Assembly (NCBI GenBank): GCA_022394775.1
Contig: JAGFCB010000237.1
Location: 1 to 52,172, forward strand
Length of the DNA: 52,172 nt
Reading direction: 5' to 3'
Source of the DNA: Candidatus Poribacteria bacterium
Lineage (GTDB): Bacteria; Poribacteria; WGA-4E; WGA-3G
The notes under the pieces were generated by a model. It was given only the letters and a program-made list of their open reading frames with translations, was not told the origin of the DNA and searched no databases. Position numbers and translations under genes: made by a program. Of this stretch, positions 15,865 to 24,878 are shown one piece after another; position 1 is the stretch's first letter; the number at the start of each line of letters is the position of its first letter.

Positions 15865-17049
15865 CTAAATAGATGGACGAACCGTCAAAGCACGTGCGAC
15901 ATTCTTAATGAATATCCCCCGTGCGCCGTTTAAATCCCTATCCATACGATGCCCTGCCGATGACTTGATCACTTTAGAACCGCCGAGGTTCGCGACGATT
16001 TCTCCAGTCCAAGATACCGTTTTAGAAGTATATGCCTCGCAAACATCTATCACTTGAATACCATATTCAAACGCCTTTTGTTTCAAAAACGCTTTGAACT
16101 TATAATGTGAGAGCGTTAGCATCTGCCTAACAGATTTCTTTCGCAACTTCCGCGCACCTCGTTTTGTCATCTGTTTCGTCTCAAAAGTTGGTAGCAAAAT
16201 GATGTCAAAGTGGGTTACAAGGAAGTGTGCGACCTTCTTATGAAGTTCATCAATAAGATTACGGATTTTTACTTTGATTTTATTCGCAGCTTTCCGCAAA
16301 GCACGCCGTAGCGGGCGTTTCTCTCGCGTCGCGCGTGCGTAGAGATTATCACAGTGTTGACAAAGCCTTTGAATACGGTTGATACACTGCTGACCTAACC
16401 AACCGAAGCCATCTTCAGTAAAAAATGTCATAAAATCACGAACACCGGGGTCAAGTGCTACGATTCTACCGCTTGGTTCTCGCGTCTTTTTCTTCTCAAC
16501 ATAAACAACGCAAAGGAAATACCTTCCGTTTTCGAGTATCAGTTGAGAATCCTTGACCTCTGCATCTGTATCACGTTCTGATACCTTACCTGTGCCTTGT
16601 GGTTTCGCAGGTAAGGGTTCTGACATCTTCATTTCGCCTAACAACCGCACATAAAATCCGTTTTCTTTCACGGAGTCCGCTCGCAGATAAAGCGTCTGCC
16701 TGCGTTTTCTTGACCGAAATGAAACCTTTTGAAACTCACCTGTTTTTTTACCTTTGATCTTCGCATTCCCGACGGCTTGGCAGGCATCCATGACCGCACC
16801 GACTTTTATCTGCCGCGGTGTTTCGGTGTGCCAACTCGGAAGTTTATCAAAAACGACAGGCACAAGTCCTTTGAAGTTTCTCGGTGCCTCCTTATCTTCC
16901 AATAAGGAGACTGCCGTATTGTAGACATACCGTGAAGTGCCAAACCATCTACGAAGTATTGCCTTCTGTTCGACTGTCGGAAAGATTTCTATCTTCCTTG
17001 ATTTGGTCACGGTATCGCCGGAGTCCAGACATTCTACAGGAAAAGACAT
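15865..17049 (-). CDS. tnpB: IS607-type TnpB (RuvC-like RNA-guided nuclease family)
   Basis: About 394 residues from ATG 17049. The long open frame continues up to 17475, but that part is the out-of-frame shadow of tnpA. It overlaps tnpA by about 100 bp, as is usual. RuvC motif I is VALDPGVRDFMTFF, motif II Glu lies in LLPTFETKQM, and motif III Asp lies in MDRDLNGARGIF. YTSKTVSWTGEIVANLGG aligns with the zinc-ribbon region, but the four zinc cysteines are absent. Members of this family cut DNA guided by an RNA from the element end. The expected guide RNA would run from the end of tnpB into about 15800-15865. Confidence 0.85.
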   Translation of the reverse strand: MSFPVECLDSGDTVTKSRKIEIFPTVEQKAILRRWFGTSRYVYNTAVSLLEDKEAPRNFKGLVPVVFDKLPSWHTETPRQIKVGAVMDACQAVGNAKIKGKKTGEFQKVSFRSRKRRQTLYLRADSVKENGFYVRLLGEMKMSEPLPAKPQGTGKVSERDTDAEVKDSQLILENGRYFLCVVYVEKKKTREPSGRIVALDPGVRDFMTFFTEDGFGWLGQQCINRIQRLCQHCDNLYARATREKRPLRRALRKAANKIKVKIRNLIDELHKKVAHFLVTHFDIILLPTFETKQMTKRGARKLRKKSVRQMLTLSHYKFKAFLKQKAFEYGIQVIDVCEAYTSKTVSWTGEIVANLGGSKVIKSSAGHRMDRDLNGARGIFIKNVARALTVRPSI

Positions 17050-17554
17050 GCAGAATTGCGAGGAGATCGGCAGTAAGTTCCTCTTCGGGACTGTAAACAG
17101 TTTCGTCGAGAACAACGACTTCGCCACCGTTTTGTTCGACCAAGAACTGTATGACTTCGCCGCCGAAACGGGCGAGTCGATCCCGATGGGCAACAATAAC
17201 GCGGAGTTTATCGCCTCGCAAGAGGCGTTCCAATAAGGTTCTAAGCCCTTTTCGCTTGAAGTTGATACCGCTACCGAAGTCTTTGATGATTTCTGCCTCT
17301 GGGTAGTGCTTTTGCAAGTAAGCGACTTGGGACGCGAGATCGTCTGATTGCGATTTTCCGCTAACTCGGCAGTATCCAATGGTAACAATATCTGTTTCGG
17401 TTTGAGCATCAAGATACCCTTGCACGTCATAACGCCTTTGTCCACCGGGCGTTCTAATAGTAGAGATTGTGCCATTCTCTGCTAAGCGTCGGAGCCTATC
17501 TATAGAAATACCGAGAATCTCCGATGTTTCTCGTGGTGTTTTATAGTGTTTCAT
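16949..17554 (-). CDS. tnpA: IS607-type TnpA serine recombinase
   Basis: A 201-residue IS607 transposase. It has an N-terminal MerR-like helix-turn-helix (TPRETSEILGISIDRLRRL, then RTPGGQRRYD). The serine-resolvase domain follows, with the nucleophile in YCRVSGKSQSDDLASQ and active-site arginines in VAHRDRLARFGGE. It moves the element without terminal inverted repeats. ATG 17554 matches family starts; a further 8 codons are open upstream. TATAAT lies only a few bases before this ATG and no ribosome site is seen, so the message may be nearly leaderless. Confidence 0.88.
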   Translation of the reverse strand: MKHYKTPRETSEILGISIDRLRRLAENGTISTIRTPGGQRRYDVQGYLDAQTETDIVTIGYCRVSGKSQSDDLASQVAYLQKHYPEAEIIKDFGSGINFKRKGLRTLLERLLRGDKLRVIVAHRDRLARFGGEVIQFLVEQNGGEVVVLDETVYSPEEELTADLLAILHVFSCRMSGLRRYRDQIKEDRNLSDSRTEGNTS

Positions 17555-17600
17555 ACTATTATTATACCACAAAAACATAGAAAAACCAATAAATAAACAG

Positions 17601-17909
17601 AAAAAGAACTATTTAGGAAATACTCCTATGTTATCTGAGGACTTTGCATTACTGCTTAAAGTTCCCCTAATACGCTTTAATTATGCGTTATCTTTCTCAC
17701 AAAATGCAAAGTAAAGTAAAGGGATAACATTCGGGATCACTTTTTTTAATAATAAACGCTGTTTTGTGGTAAAATGAAGGTAGATCATGATCATTTATGA
17801 CTTCGCAGTCAAAATCTTTCTCGGAAATGTGATTTTTAACAGGATCTTCAAATGCGTCGGAATCTATTTTGATAGTAGAAAGTGAAGCGGAAACTGAATC
17901 CTTAGAAGC
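17601..17909. other. Intergenic region between IS607 element and acyl-CoA synthetase
   Basis: About 310 bp of AT-rich DNA. A 72-codon reverse frame (17915-17697) has no family resemblance or ribosome site and is not called. No convincing promoter for the acyl-CoA synthetase was found here. Confidence 0.4.
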
Positions 17910-19538
17910 ATGCACGGCTCAATGATGAACTATCCTCTGACACTCGCGCAGATTTTAGAACACGCACACCGTATACACGGGGATAAACAGGTTACCACAC
18001 TGCTGCCTGACGGAACGTTTCACCGTTATAACTATACTGCCTTATACGAGCGCGTGCAGCGATTGGCGAACGCTATCACCCAATTAGGGATTCACTGCGG
18101 AGACAGAGTAGCGACGTATGCTTCCAATACTTATCAACATTTAGAACTCTACTACGCGATTCCGTGTATAGGTGCCGTGCTACACCCGCTTAATGTCCGT
18201 CTTTCGCCTGTACAATTGGCGCAAATTATCCGTGAGGCGGAAGACAAACTCATCTTTGTTGATAACGCTTTTGCTGAGCAATTTAAGACATTCGAAAGTA
18301 AAGTTGAATGTGATCAAGTTATCAATTTTGATCCGATGTTCGCGGATACTCGGACACTTTATGAGCAACTCATCGCTGAGGCTACACCCGAATATGCATG
18401 GGATATCCGAGATGAAAATTGGGCAATGGGGCTTTGTTACACCAGTGGCACACAAGGAGAACCGAGAGGTGTTCTCTACACACACCGCTCCATGTTTCTC
18501 CACACACTGGCAGCAAACCAAACTGATGTCTTCGGGGTGACGGAAGCAGATGTCGTTTTGCCAATCGTTCCAATGTTCCATGCGATGGCGTGGGGACTGC
18601 CCTATGCAAGCATGTTTGCTGGTGCAGATATAGTGTTACCGGGTATCAAACCGCCATGTATAGCCAAGCTTATTGCCGAAACGGGTGTCACTGTCGCTGC
18701 AGGCGTACCAACAATCTGGGCAGAGGCGTATCCCGAACTCCGCAAAAGGAGAACGGATATCCGCAGATTGCGGCGGTTGATCGTTGGTGGTGAGGCGATG
18801 CCACTGTCCCTGATTGAAGCCTACGAAAAAGAACTCGGCGTTGAGATCTGCCACGCTTGGGGGATGACAGAGATGTCCCCAACCGGAACATTCTCGAAGC
18901 TGCGCGGTGTCCATCGCAGTTTATCGGATGCTGAAAAATGGAAAATTAAGGCAAAGCAGGGGAGACCTATACCGGGTGTTGAACTCCGGCTCGCAGCTGA
19001 AACATCTAACGGCTTCACGGAACTCCCTTGGGATGGCGAGACAATCGGGGAACTACAGGTCCGCAGCCCTTGGACAGCGAATAGCTACTATAAAGCTGAA
19101 CCCTCTGCGGAACACTTCACAACCGATAAATGGTTACGCACAGGTGATATGGCTACGATTGACGCGGACGGCTACATGCAAATTGTTGACCGAGCGAAAG
19201 CACTCATCCGAAGCGGTGGTGAGTCTATTTCAAGTGTCGCTTTGGAGACTGCACTGCTGAAACATCCCGACGTGCGTGAGGCTGTGGTTGTCGGCATACC
19301 CGACGAGAAATGGGGGGAACGACCCCTCGCTGTCGTCGTCCTTACACCGATAGGTGCGGTTTCTAACCGCACCGATGCAGACATCGCGGATATCCTCAAG
19401 CAGCAACTCACATCTGAGTTCCCAAAGTTCTGGATCCCAGACAAGTTTGTCTTTGTTGATGAAATCCCTAAAACAAGCGTTGGTAAATCTGATAAACGCG
19501 CTATTCTTCAAATGTTCGCACCAACAGTAAGACGGTAG
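17910..19538 (+). CDS. AMP-dependent acyl-CoA synthetase/ligase
   Basis: A 542-residue adenylate-forming enzyme that activates a carboxylic acid as acyl-AMP and then acyl-CoA. Core motifs in order are CYTSGTQGEPRGVLYTHRS (phosphate loop), HAWGMTEMSP, WLRTGDMATIDADGYMQIVD with RAKALIRSGGE, and the C-terminal lysine in PKTSVGKSDKRAIL. It most resembles medium/long-chain fatty acyl-CoA ligases; chain length cannot be read. The start may be ATG 17910 or the ATG pair at 17922-17927; no ribosome site decides. It runs in the same direction as the zinc dehydrogenase 41 bp downstream. Confidence 0.92.
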   Translation: MHGSMMNYPLTLAQILEHAHRIHGDKQVTTLLPDGTFHRYNYTALYERVQRLANAITQLGIHCGDRVATYASNTYQHLELYYAIPCIGAVLHPLNVRLSPVQLAQIIREAEDKLIFVDNAFAEQFKTFESKVECDQVINFDPMFADTRTLYEQLIAEATPEYAWDIRDENWAMGLCYTSGTQGEPRGVLYTHRSMFLHTLAANQTDVFGVTEADVVLPIVPMFHAMAWGLPYASMFAGADIVLPGIKPPCIAKLIAETGVTVAAGVPTIWAEAYPELRKRRTDIRRLRRLIVGGEAMPLSLIEAYEKELGVEICHAWGMTEMSPTGTFSKLRGVHRSLSDAEKWKIKAKQGRPIPGVELRLAAETSNGFTELPWDGETIGELQVRSPWTANSYYKAEPSAEHFTTDKWLRTGDMATIDADGYMQIVDRAKALIRSGGESISSVALETALLKHPDVREAVVVGIPDEKWGERPLAVVVLTPIGAVSNRTDADIADILKQQLTSEFPKFWIPDKFVFVDEIPKTSVGKSDKRAILQMFAPTVRR

Positions 19539-19579
19539 TTTGAGGTCTTCGCGCCTCACGCCCTAAAGAAGGAGTTCTC

Positions 19580-20617
19580 ATGAAAATGAAAGCCGCTATC
19601 TATACAGGCATTGAAGAAATTGCTATTCGTGAGGTCGAACGTAACGAACCGCCTCCGGGCTTTGTACTCGTTGATACCAAGCAAACAGGCATCTGTGGGA
19701 GCGATCTCCACAGTTATTTCGGGCATTGGGGACAATCGCATGAACACGCCGCCGGTCATGAAACATGTGGAGTGGTCGTGGCTCTTGGTGATGGTGTGGC
19801 AGAATTTGATATCGGGGACAAGGTCGCCGTAGAGTGTTTTTCCCACTGTGGGACTTGCAAATATTGTGAGACAGGTCAGTATAATCTCTGCTTTAATAGA
19901 GGTTGGATCTCTCCGAACATGCACGGCGGGTTCGCAGAATACACGGCGACGCATCACTCAGGGCTTTTTAAATTACCGGAACAGATGACGTTTGAACAGG
20001 GCGCACTCGTTGAACCGCTTGCCGTCTCACACCGCGCCGTAGCACGTTCAGGTGCTAACTCCCGCGATACTATCGCTATTATTGGTGGTGGCACTATCGG
20101 ACAATTCTGTTTAGCAGACGCGGTCGCCGCAGGTATTAAAGAGACCTTGATTACCGTCAAATACGAACAACAGGCGGAGTTAGCAAAAGCACTGGGTGCC
20201 GATCACATCGTCAACGTTGGTGATACCAATGTTCAAGAATACGTCAAAGATGTAACAGATGGCATCGGTTTTGATGCAGTCATCGAAACCGTTGGCGGCG
20301 CAGAGAACTTCAACACCGCAACAACTATCGTTCGGAAACAAGGCGCAGTTGTCCTTGTCGCAGGCTATTACAAATCCCTTGAAGTGAATCTTTCTACCGT
20401 CGTCTGGTCAGAGGCGTTCATTACAGGGTCTAACTGTTACGGCTATAGCGGGATGGAGACGGACTTTGAAGCAGCGATTGAATTGATAGATTCTGGTAAG
20501 GTCGATGCCACAAAACTCGTGACGCACTACTATCCGCTTGAGGAAATCAGCGAAGCTTTCCGTGTCTCTGCCGATAAAACCTCCGGCGCGGTTAAAGTAC
20601 ACGTCTGTCAGGACTAA
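19580..20617 (+). CDS. Zinc-dependent medium-chain alcohol/polyol dehydrogenase
   Basis: A 345-residue MDR enzyme with both zinc sites. The catalytic site is Cys39 in TGICGSD plus His60-Glu61 in GHETCG. The structural site is Cys90, 93, 96 and 104 in CGTCKYCETGQYNLC. The NAD(P) Rossmann motif is IIGGGTIGQFCLADAV. It is closest in type to sorbitol, threonine or butanediol dehydrogenases; the substrate is open. AAGGAG six bases before ATG 19580 fixes the start. A strong stem-loop about 115 bp downstream may end the transcript. Confidence 0.9.
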   Translation: MKMKAAIYTGIEEIAIREVERNEPPPGFVLVDTKQTGICGSDLHSYFGHWGQSHEHAAGHETCGVVVALGDGVAEFDIGDKVAVECFSHCGTCKYCETGQYNLCFNRGWISPNMHGGFAEYTATHHSGLFKLPEQMTFEQGALVEPLAVSHRAVARSGANSRDTIAIIGGGTIGQFCLADAVAAGIKETLITVKYEQQAELAKALGADHIVNVGDTNVQEYVKDVTDGIGFDAVIETVGGAENFNTATTIVRKQGAVVLVAGYYKSLEVNLSTVVWSEAFITGSNCYGYSGMETDFEAAIELIDSGKVDATKLVTHYYPLEEISEAFRVSADKTSGAVKVHVCQD

Positions 20618-20667
20618 CGCCTCCGTCGGTGAGGTTTGATGAAGTTTATAGTGAATCCTAAAAATGA

Positions 20668-20733
20668 ACAGACATTTTTGTACCATAGCCTTTTAGTTCG
20701 TGCATCTTTGTAGCATAAACTGTTAGTTTGTGC
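20668..20733. repeat. Palindromic TTTGTAGCATA-type dispersed repeat
   Basis: Two palindromic units in tandem: TTTTTGTACCATAGCC with TTTTAGTTCGTGC, and TTTGTAGCATAAAC with TGTTAGTTTGTGCC. The same unit occurs at 43054 and 46274, and a related palindrome lies inside the MITE at 9057. The text ATAGTGAATCCT precedes it both here and at 46.26 kb. Confidence 0.55.
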
Positions 20734-20766
20734 CAGTCTGAATGCCTGTTATAGGCATTCAGACTG
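20734..20766 (+). terminator. Strong stem-loop after the zinc dehydrogenase gene
   Basis: A perfect 14 bp stem (CAGTCTGAATGCCT with AGGCATTCAGACTG) with a 5-base loop, followed by TTTG. The T-run is short, so it may act as an mRNA-stabilising hairpin rather than a full terminator. Confidence 0.5.
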
Positions 20767-20834
20767 TTTGAGTGTGCCCAATTAATTAATTATAGGTTTT
20801 ACTATGAATGACTTTGCTTGACTACAGATTTAAT

Positions 20835-20863
20835 TTGACTCCTGAGTGAAAATAAGATATAAT
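20835..20863 (+). promoter_or_regulatory. Sigma-70 type promoter for the PhyH-MDR-propeller operon
   Basis: TTGACT (20835-20840), 17 bp spacer, then a perfect TATAAT (20858-20863). The PhyH start codon is about 130 bp downstream. Confidence 0.75.
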
Positions 20864-20991
20864 CCCTCATATTAAGGTGTAATATTAACCGTGAGTATAT
20901 AAACATATAATTGGTTTAATAACACGCAACGTAATTGAATGGATTATTTTACTTAGATAGTAACTTAGGTTACAACAAAGGGATTCATACC

Positions 20992-21717
20992 ATGCAGAAT
21001 GGAAACCATACACTGAACCCTGAAGAGCGGGAACAGTTTTGGAGACACGGTTATCTCGGTCCTTACACACTCTGTAGCCCCGAAGATATGCTCAATATGC
21101 AACCGGAAATCGAAAAAGTCCTTGAAACCGATGCCCCTGATCATAAAAATAGGGAGCATAACCGCCACCTTGATTCTTCCTTAATTCACGACCTTGCTAC
21201 CCATCCTACTATCGTCAAACGGATGGCATCCCTTTACGGACCAGATCTCCTACTCTGGCGGACAAACTTTTTTGTTAAAGAACCCGGAGCAAAGGAGATT
21301 CCGTGGCACCAAGATTTCAACTATTGGCCCCTTGAACCCCCGATTATTATTTCCGCATGGATTGCTGTTGATTCGGCAACTTTGGAAAATAGCTGCCTCC
21401 AGATCGTTCCCGGTTCTCACCGCAAAGTGATACCGCATGTGAAAGCGACATCCGATATGGCGTTTAATCAAATGGGGGACCTCGGATTCATTGATACAAG
21501 CAATTTTGTTAACTTGGAGATGCAACCCGGGGAATTCGTCCTCTTTAATGAGCGCACCTTACATCACTCGGAGGCAAATCGATCTGATAAACGACGTATC
21601 GGATTGGCTGTCCGTGTTATCCTACCTATTGTTAAAGTTTTCGATTGGGATGCGCCCGAACACGAACTCATTGTCATTCATGGTGAAGATTCCGTCCAAT
21701 TCAATCAGAGAGGTTAA
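20992..21717 (+). CDS. Phytanoyl-CoA dioxygenase (PhyH) family protein
   Basis: A 241-residue Fe(II)/2-oxoglutarate oxygenase. The triad is given by WHQDFNYW (His-x-Asp) and NERTLHHSEANRSDKRR (distal His, then Arg). VPGSHRKVIPH is the usual central strand. A TTG at 20935 begins a longer frame, but AAAGGGA nine bases before ATG 20992 and the family start support 20992. An MDR reductase follows after 23 bp with its own strong ribosome site, indicating co-transcription from the promoter at 20835. Substrate unknown; sequence similarity to the 7.2 kb PhyH is low outside the motifs. Confidence 0.9.
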   Translation: MQNGNHTLNPEEREQFWRHGYLGPYTLCSPEDMLNMQPEIEKVLETDAPDHKNREHNRHLDSSLIHDLATHPTIVKRMASLYGPDLLLWRTNFFVKEPGAKEIPWHQDFNYWPLEPPIIISAWIAVDSATLENSCLQIVPGSHRKVIPHVKATSDMAFNQMGDLGFIDTSNFVNLEMQPGEFVLFNERTLHHSEANRSDKRRIGLAVRVILPIVKVFDWDAPEHELIVIHGEDSVQFNQRG

Positions 21718-21740
21718 TTTAGTCATAAGGAGAAGTCTTA

Positions 21741-22751
21741 ATGAATCGTCAAATTACCCTCGCCTCTCGGCCCATAGGGTATCCAAAAGAGTCAGATTTC
21801 AATTTGGTTGAGGTCCCGATTCCGAAACCAGAAAACGGTCAAGTATTGGTAAAAACTATCTACCTCTCCGTTGACCCGTACATGCGGGGACGGATTAATG
21901 CCTCAAAGTCTTACGCCGCTAACGTTGAAATTGATGAAGTGATGGTGGGCGGTGTTGTCGCACAGGTTATTGAATCGAAGCATCCGGATTTTAGGATCGG
22001 TGATATCGTCAACGCGAATATCGGGTGGCAGGAATATGGTGCCACCCCTGTTGATGGACTACGGAAAATTGATCCAACAATCGCACCTATTTCAACAGGC
22101 GCAGGGATTCTCGGTATGCCGGGGTTGACTGCCTATTTCGGTTTGCTCGAAGTTGGTCAACTTCAAGAGTTGGAAACCGTATTTGTTTCTGGTGCCGCTG
22201 GTGCCGTTGGTTCCGTCGTCGGGCAGATTGCGAAAATTAAGGGATGCCGAGTTGTCGGATCCGCGGGAACCGATGAAAAAGTTGACTATATCGTTGATGA
22301 ACTCGGCTTTGATGCTGCTTTTAATTATAATAGTGTTACCGATTATCATACCGAACTTCAGAAACTTCTCCCTGATGGTATTGATGTCTATTTTGACAAT
22401 GTTGGTGGAGAGATTACGGATGCCGTTTTCCCGAATCTCCGAATTAAGGGGCGTGTCGTTATCTGTGGGCAGATTTCTCAGTATAACCTCGAGAAACCCG
22501 AGATGGGACCCCGTTTCCTCTGGCACATGATTGCCAAACGCGCAAGAATTGAAGGTTTCCTCGTCTTCGAATTCGCTGACCAACACGCAAACGCGCTCGT
22601 TGAGATGGCAGAATGGTTACAGCAAGGCAAGTTAAAATATCACGAAACGATTGAAGAAGGCGGAATTGAGAACGCACCCGCAGCATTCATTAGTATGCTA
22701 AAAGGCGGCAACATCGGCAAACAACTCGTTAAAATCGCTGACATGGACTAA
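21741..22751 (+). CDS. NADP-dependent oxidoreductase of the MDR family (leukotriene B4 dehydrogenase/CurA-like)
   Basis: A 336-residue zinc-free MDR reductase. Landmarks are LSVDPYMRGRIN, GMPGLTAYFGL, the cofactor loop VSGAAGAVGSVVGQIAKI, then FDNVGGEITDAVFPNL and RIEGFLVFEF. Relatives reduce the double bond of alpha,beta-unsaturated aldehydes and ketones with NADPH. No zinc ligands are present, as expected. AAGGAG lies before ATG 21741. It lies between a PhyH gene and a PD40 propeller gene in one operon. Confidence 0.92.
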   Translation: MNRQITLASRPIGYPKESDFNLVEVPIPKPENGQVLVKTIYLSVDPYMRGRINASKSYAANVEIDEVMVGGVVAQVIESKHPDFRIGDIVNANIGWQEYGATPVDGLRKIDPTIAPISTGAGILGMPGLTAYFGLLEVGQLQELETVFVSGAAGAVGSVVGQIAKIKGCRVVGSAGTDEKVDYIVDELGFDAAFNYNSVTDYHTELQKLLPDGIDVYFDNVGGEITDAVFPNLRIKGRVVICGQISQYNLEKPEMGPRFLWHMIAKRARIEGFLVFEFADQHANALVEMAEWLQQGKLKYHETIEEGGIENAPAAFISMLKGGNIGKQLVKIADMD

Positions 22752-22771
22752 GGTTGAAGCGAGGGTTTCTC

Positions 22772-23800
22772 ATGCACACGCGGTACTTGACTTTTCTGTT
22801 TACGCTCATCATTCTATTGAGTTTTTGTACGGGGCTGTTCTGCTGGGCAGAAGGTGTGATTGTCTTCGCCTATCGTGGGATTACTTACATGATGCATCCG
22901 AATAATACTATGCCTACCCGCATTACGGCAGAAGGTATTTCTACCCCTTCGCCGGATGGTCGATTTTTGGCAGCGGTAGATAGCGACCCTGACCGCCGTA
23001 ATGTTCTCCATATCCGCGACCTTCGCACCGGTAAGAAAATTCGTTCCCTTATATTGCAAGTCCATTCTTACGTGGATATTTCTTGGTCGCCAGATGGACG
23101 TTGGATTGTCTATGCTGGCAACCCTGAAAGAATAAGAGCCGGACGCGGATTAGAAACAGAAATCTTTCTAATTTCACCCGATGGACAACGGAAGCGAAAG
23201 TTACCCCATCCAATCGGCGAAAGACCAGTAGGGTTTGTCTGGGCACCGGATGCGCAATCTGTGTTCTACAATCTCGCTGCAACAGACCGGCGTCAGGAAA
23301 TCTGGGAGTCGAAAATCGATGGTCAGGAAAACCCGAAAAAACATTTACTATTCCATGAACGTGCGAGTTTCTTAAACCGTTACCCGTTCTATAGTTTCTC
23401 ACCAAACGGCAAAGAGATAGCCTACACACCCGTTCATGAAGGCGTATTTGTTGCCGATGTTGAGGGGAAGAACCACCGAAAAGTAACCGACCTCGTTCAT
23501 GAAAACGTATTTGCGGATGGTGTCGGGATAAATCTCGAAGTATTAGTCAAACAAGGCTTGCGGGAGTTCTTTCAGGTGGATTGGGCACCGAATGGCAAAC
23601 ATCTTGTGTTTTCTGCTGAGACGTTTACCGATGATTACGGTCTCTACATTTATTCGTTTGCGTCCGAGGAAGCTCGGCGTTTAGTCCTTTTGCGGGATAG
23701 CCTCCCTATTTTGCCGCGCTGGGTTGGCAATTCTTTACCAGTGCAACCGTCAGATAAGATTGCTGTGACGTGGGGTAGCATCAAACATGCAGAAAAATAA
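22772..23800 (+). CDS. Secreted TolB/PD40-type beta-propeller protein
   Basis: A 342-residue exported protein with a signal peptide (residues 1-27, ending near CWAEG). It has five or more PD40 repeats: TPSPDGRFLAAV, SWSPDGRWIVYAG, VWAPDAQSVFYNL, SFSPNGKEIAYTP and DWAPNGKHLVFSA. This is the propeller type of TolB and of exported peptidases; no catalytic domain is attached. Role unknown, probably binding in the periplasm. The frame opens at TTG 22754, but GAGGG seven bases before ATG 22772 indicates the latter. Confidence 0.85.
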   Translation: MHTRYLTFLFTLIILLSFCTGLFCWAEGVIVFAYRGITYMMHPNNTMPTRITAEGISTPSPDGRFLAAVDSDPDRRNVLHIRDLRTGKKIRSLILQVHSYVDISWSPDGRWIVYAGNPERIRAGRGLETEIFLISPDGQRKRKLPHPIGERPVGFVWAPDAQSVFYNLAATDRRQEIWESKIDGQENPKKHLLFHERASFLNRYPFYSFSPNGKEIAYTPVHEGVFVADVEGKNHRKVTDLVHENVFADGVGINLEVLVKQGLREFFQVDWAPNGKHLVFSAETFTDDYGLYIYSFASEEARRLVLLRDSLPILPRWVGNSLPVQPSDKIAVTWGSIKHAEK

Positions 23801-23841
23801 CCTGAACCACTTACGCCCACGCACACAGTCCAAATTCACAC

Positions 23842-24786
23842 CTAATATCCCTTCTCTTTATCGATGATGCTGAGAAGCCGTTTACCAACGAGAAGCCGTT
23901 CTAAGTTATCACAGAAAAGCCCAACTGACCGATCCAAACGAATGGGTGAACCGCCCGCGACGTGCGGTGTAATAATTGCATTCGGCAGATCCCATAATGG
24001 ACTGTCAGCAGGCAACGGCTCTTCAGGCGTAACATCCAATCCCGCACCGCCGATGCTGCCTGAAGTGAGTGCGCGGAGTAGTGCTGGTCCGTCTACAATC
24101 TTACCGCGTGTGACGTTGATGAGTAACGCGTGCGATTGCATCTGTTCAAATGCTGCATCATCGAACATTCCATGCGTCTCTGGGGTCAGCGGCGCGCAGA
24201 TGGCAACAATATCCGATACTGCAAGAAGTTCATGGAACCGATCCATCCGCCAGACTTCATCTACAAATGATGGTGCTTCAACCGCTTCAGGATCAACAGC
24301 GATGACCCGCATATCGAACCCTTGTGCTCGACGTGCAACATCAATTCCTGTGCCACCAAGTCCCACAATCCCCAGCGTGCGTTCGCTCAATTCCCAGGTC
24401 GCGTGACGGATCGACATTCGATTGTCCCAGGTCCGTTCACGTACCGAGCGTCCGATGCCTCGCAGTAGTCCGAGAAGTAAAGCCCATGTCTGGTCTGCCA
24501 GATGCGGTCCAACGAAACCCTTCGCACTCGTCAGGATAACATCGCTCTTGACAAATTCGGGGAACAGTAAGCCGTCAACGCCGGCTGAAAGCACTTGCAC
24601 CCACTTCAGCTGCTTCGCATTTTCAAAAAGCGAACGGTTAAACCCACCGAACACAATATCAGTGTCCACGATTTCACGCAGTGCCTCTTCTGAATCTTGT
24701 GGTCTCACAAGCGAAAGCGCGTCAGAAACCGATTCGATCTGCTGTTGCTGCTCCGACGTAATATCGGTGTTAATCAAAATTTTCAT
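23842..24786 (-). CDS. D-isomer-specific 2-hydroxyacid dehydrogenase
   Basis: A 314-residue NAD-dependent 2-hydroxyacid dehydrogenase. The Rossmann motif is GIVGLGGTGIDVARRAQG. The catalytic set is Arg in NVTRGKIVDGPAL, Glu in DVTPEEPLP and His in ITPHVAGGS. Reaction: reversible reduction of a 2-keto acid; substrate unknown. It is convergent with the PD40 gene (41 bp gap) and divergent from the haem lipoprotein gene. The upstream extension of the frame to 24852 is rejected because GGAGGTG sits seven bases before ATG 24786. Confidence 0.9.
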   Translation of the reverse strand: MKILINTDITSEQQQQIESVSDALSLVRPQDSEEALREIVDTDIVFGGFNRSLFENAKQLKWVQVLSAGVDGLLFPEFVKSDVILTSAKGFVGPHLADQTWALLLGLLRGIGRSVRERTWDNRMSIRHATWELSERTLGIVGLGGTGIDVARRAQGFDMRVIAVDPEAVEAPSFVDEVWRMDRFHELLAVSDIVAICAPLTPETHGMFDDAAFEQMQSHALLINVTRGKIVDGPALLRALTSGSIGGAGLDVTPEEPLPADSPLWDLPNAIITPHVAGGSPIRLDRSVGLFCDNLERLLVGKRLLSIIDKEKGY

Positions 24787-24787
24787 G

Positions 24788-24816
24788 TTGACACCTCCGG
24801 TATCTCGTGGTATTCT
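24788..24816 (+). promoter_or_regulatory. Sigma-70 type promoter for the lipoprotein gene, overlapping the ribosome site of the divergent dehydrogenase
   Basis: TTGACA (24788-24793), 17 bp, TATTCT (24811-24816), about 65 bp before the GTG start at 24879. The spacer contains the reverse-strand GGAGGTG of the dehydrogenase gene. Confidence 0.65.
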
Positions 24817-24878
24817 ATATACAAAATAAGCGAAATTTCTGCTAAAAAACACATTTCTCAGAAAAGGAGAATTCTACT

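Larger units (their letters stand above)
15815..17600 (-). mobile_element. IS607-family insertion sequence (tnpA-tnpB)
   Basis: The element contains tnpA and tnpB in the standard overlapping order. Exact ends cannot be fixed because IS607 elements lack inverted repeats and target duplication. The right end must fall between the tnpB stop (15865) and the receptor ribosome site (about 15810); the left end lies just upstream of tnpA. Both genes are open, so the copy may be active. Confidence 0.75.

Noticed and set aside
15840..15900. Defined IS607 right end and guide RNA
   Set aside because: A guide RNA is expected here, but no specific structure or boundary could be fixed by eye, so it is not listed as a feature.
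17050..17475. 142-codon N-terminal extension of TnpB
   Set aside because: It is the shadow of tnpA in another frame; TnpB homology begins after 17049.
17697..17915. 72-codon reverse frame upstream of the acyl-CoA synthetase
   Set aside because: No ribosome site, no family resemblance, and it overlaps the start of the synthetase on the other strand.
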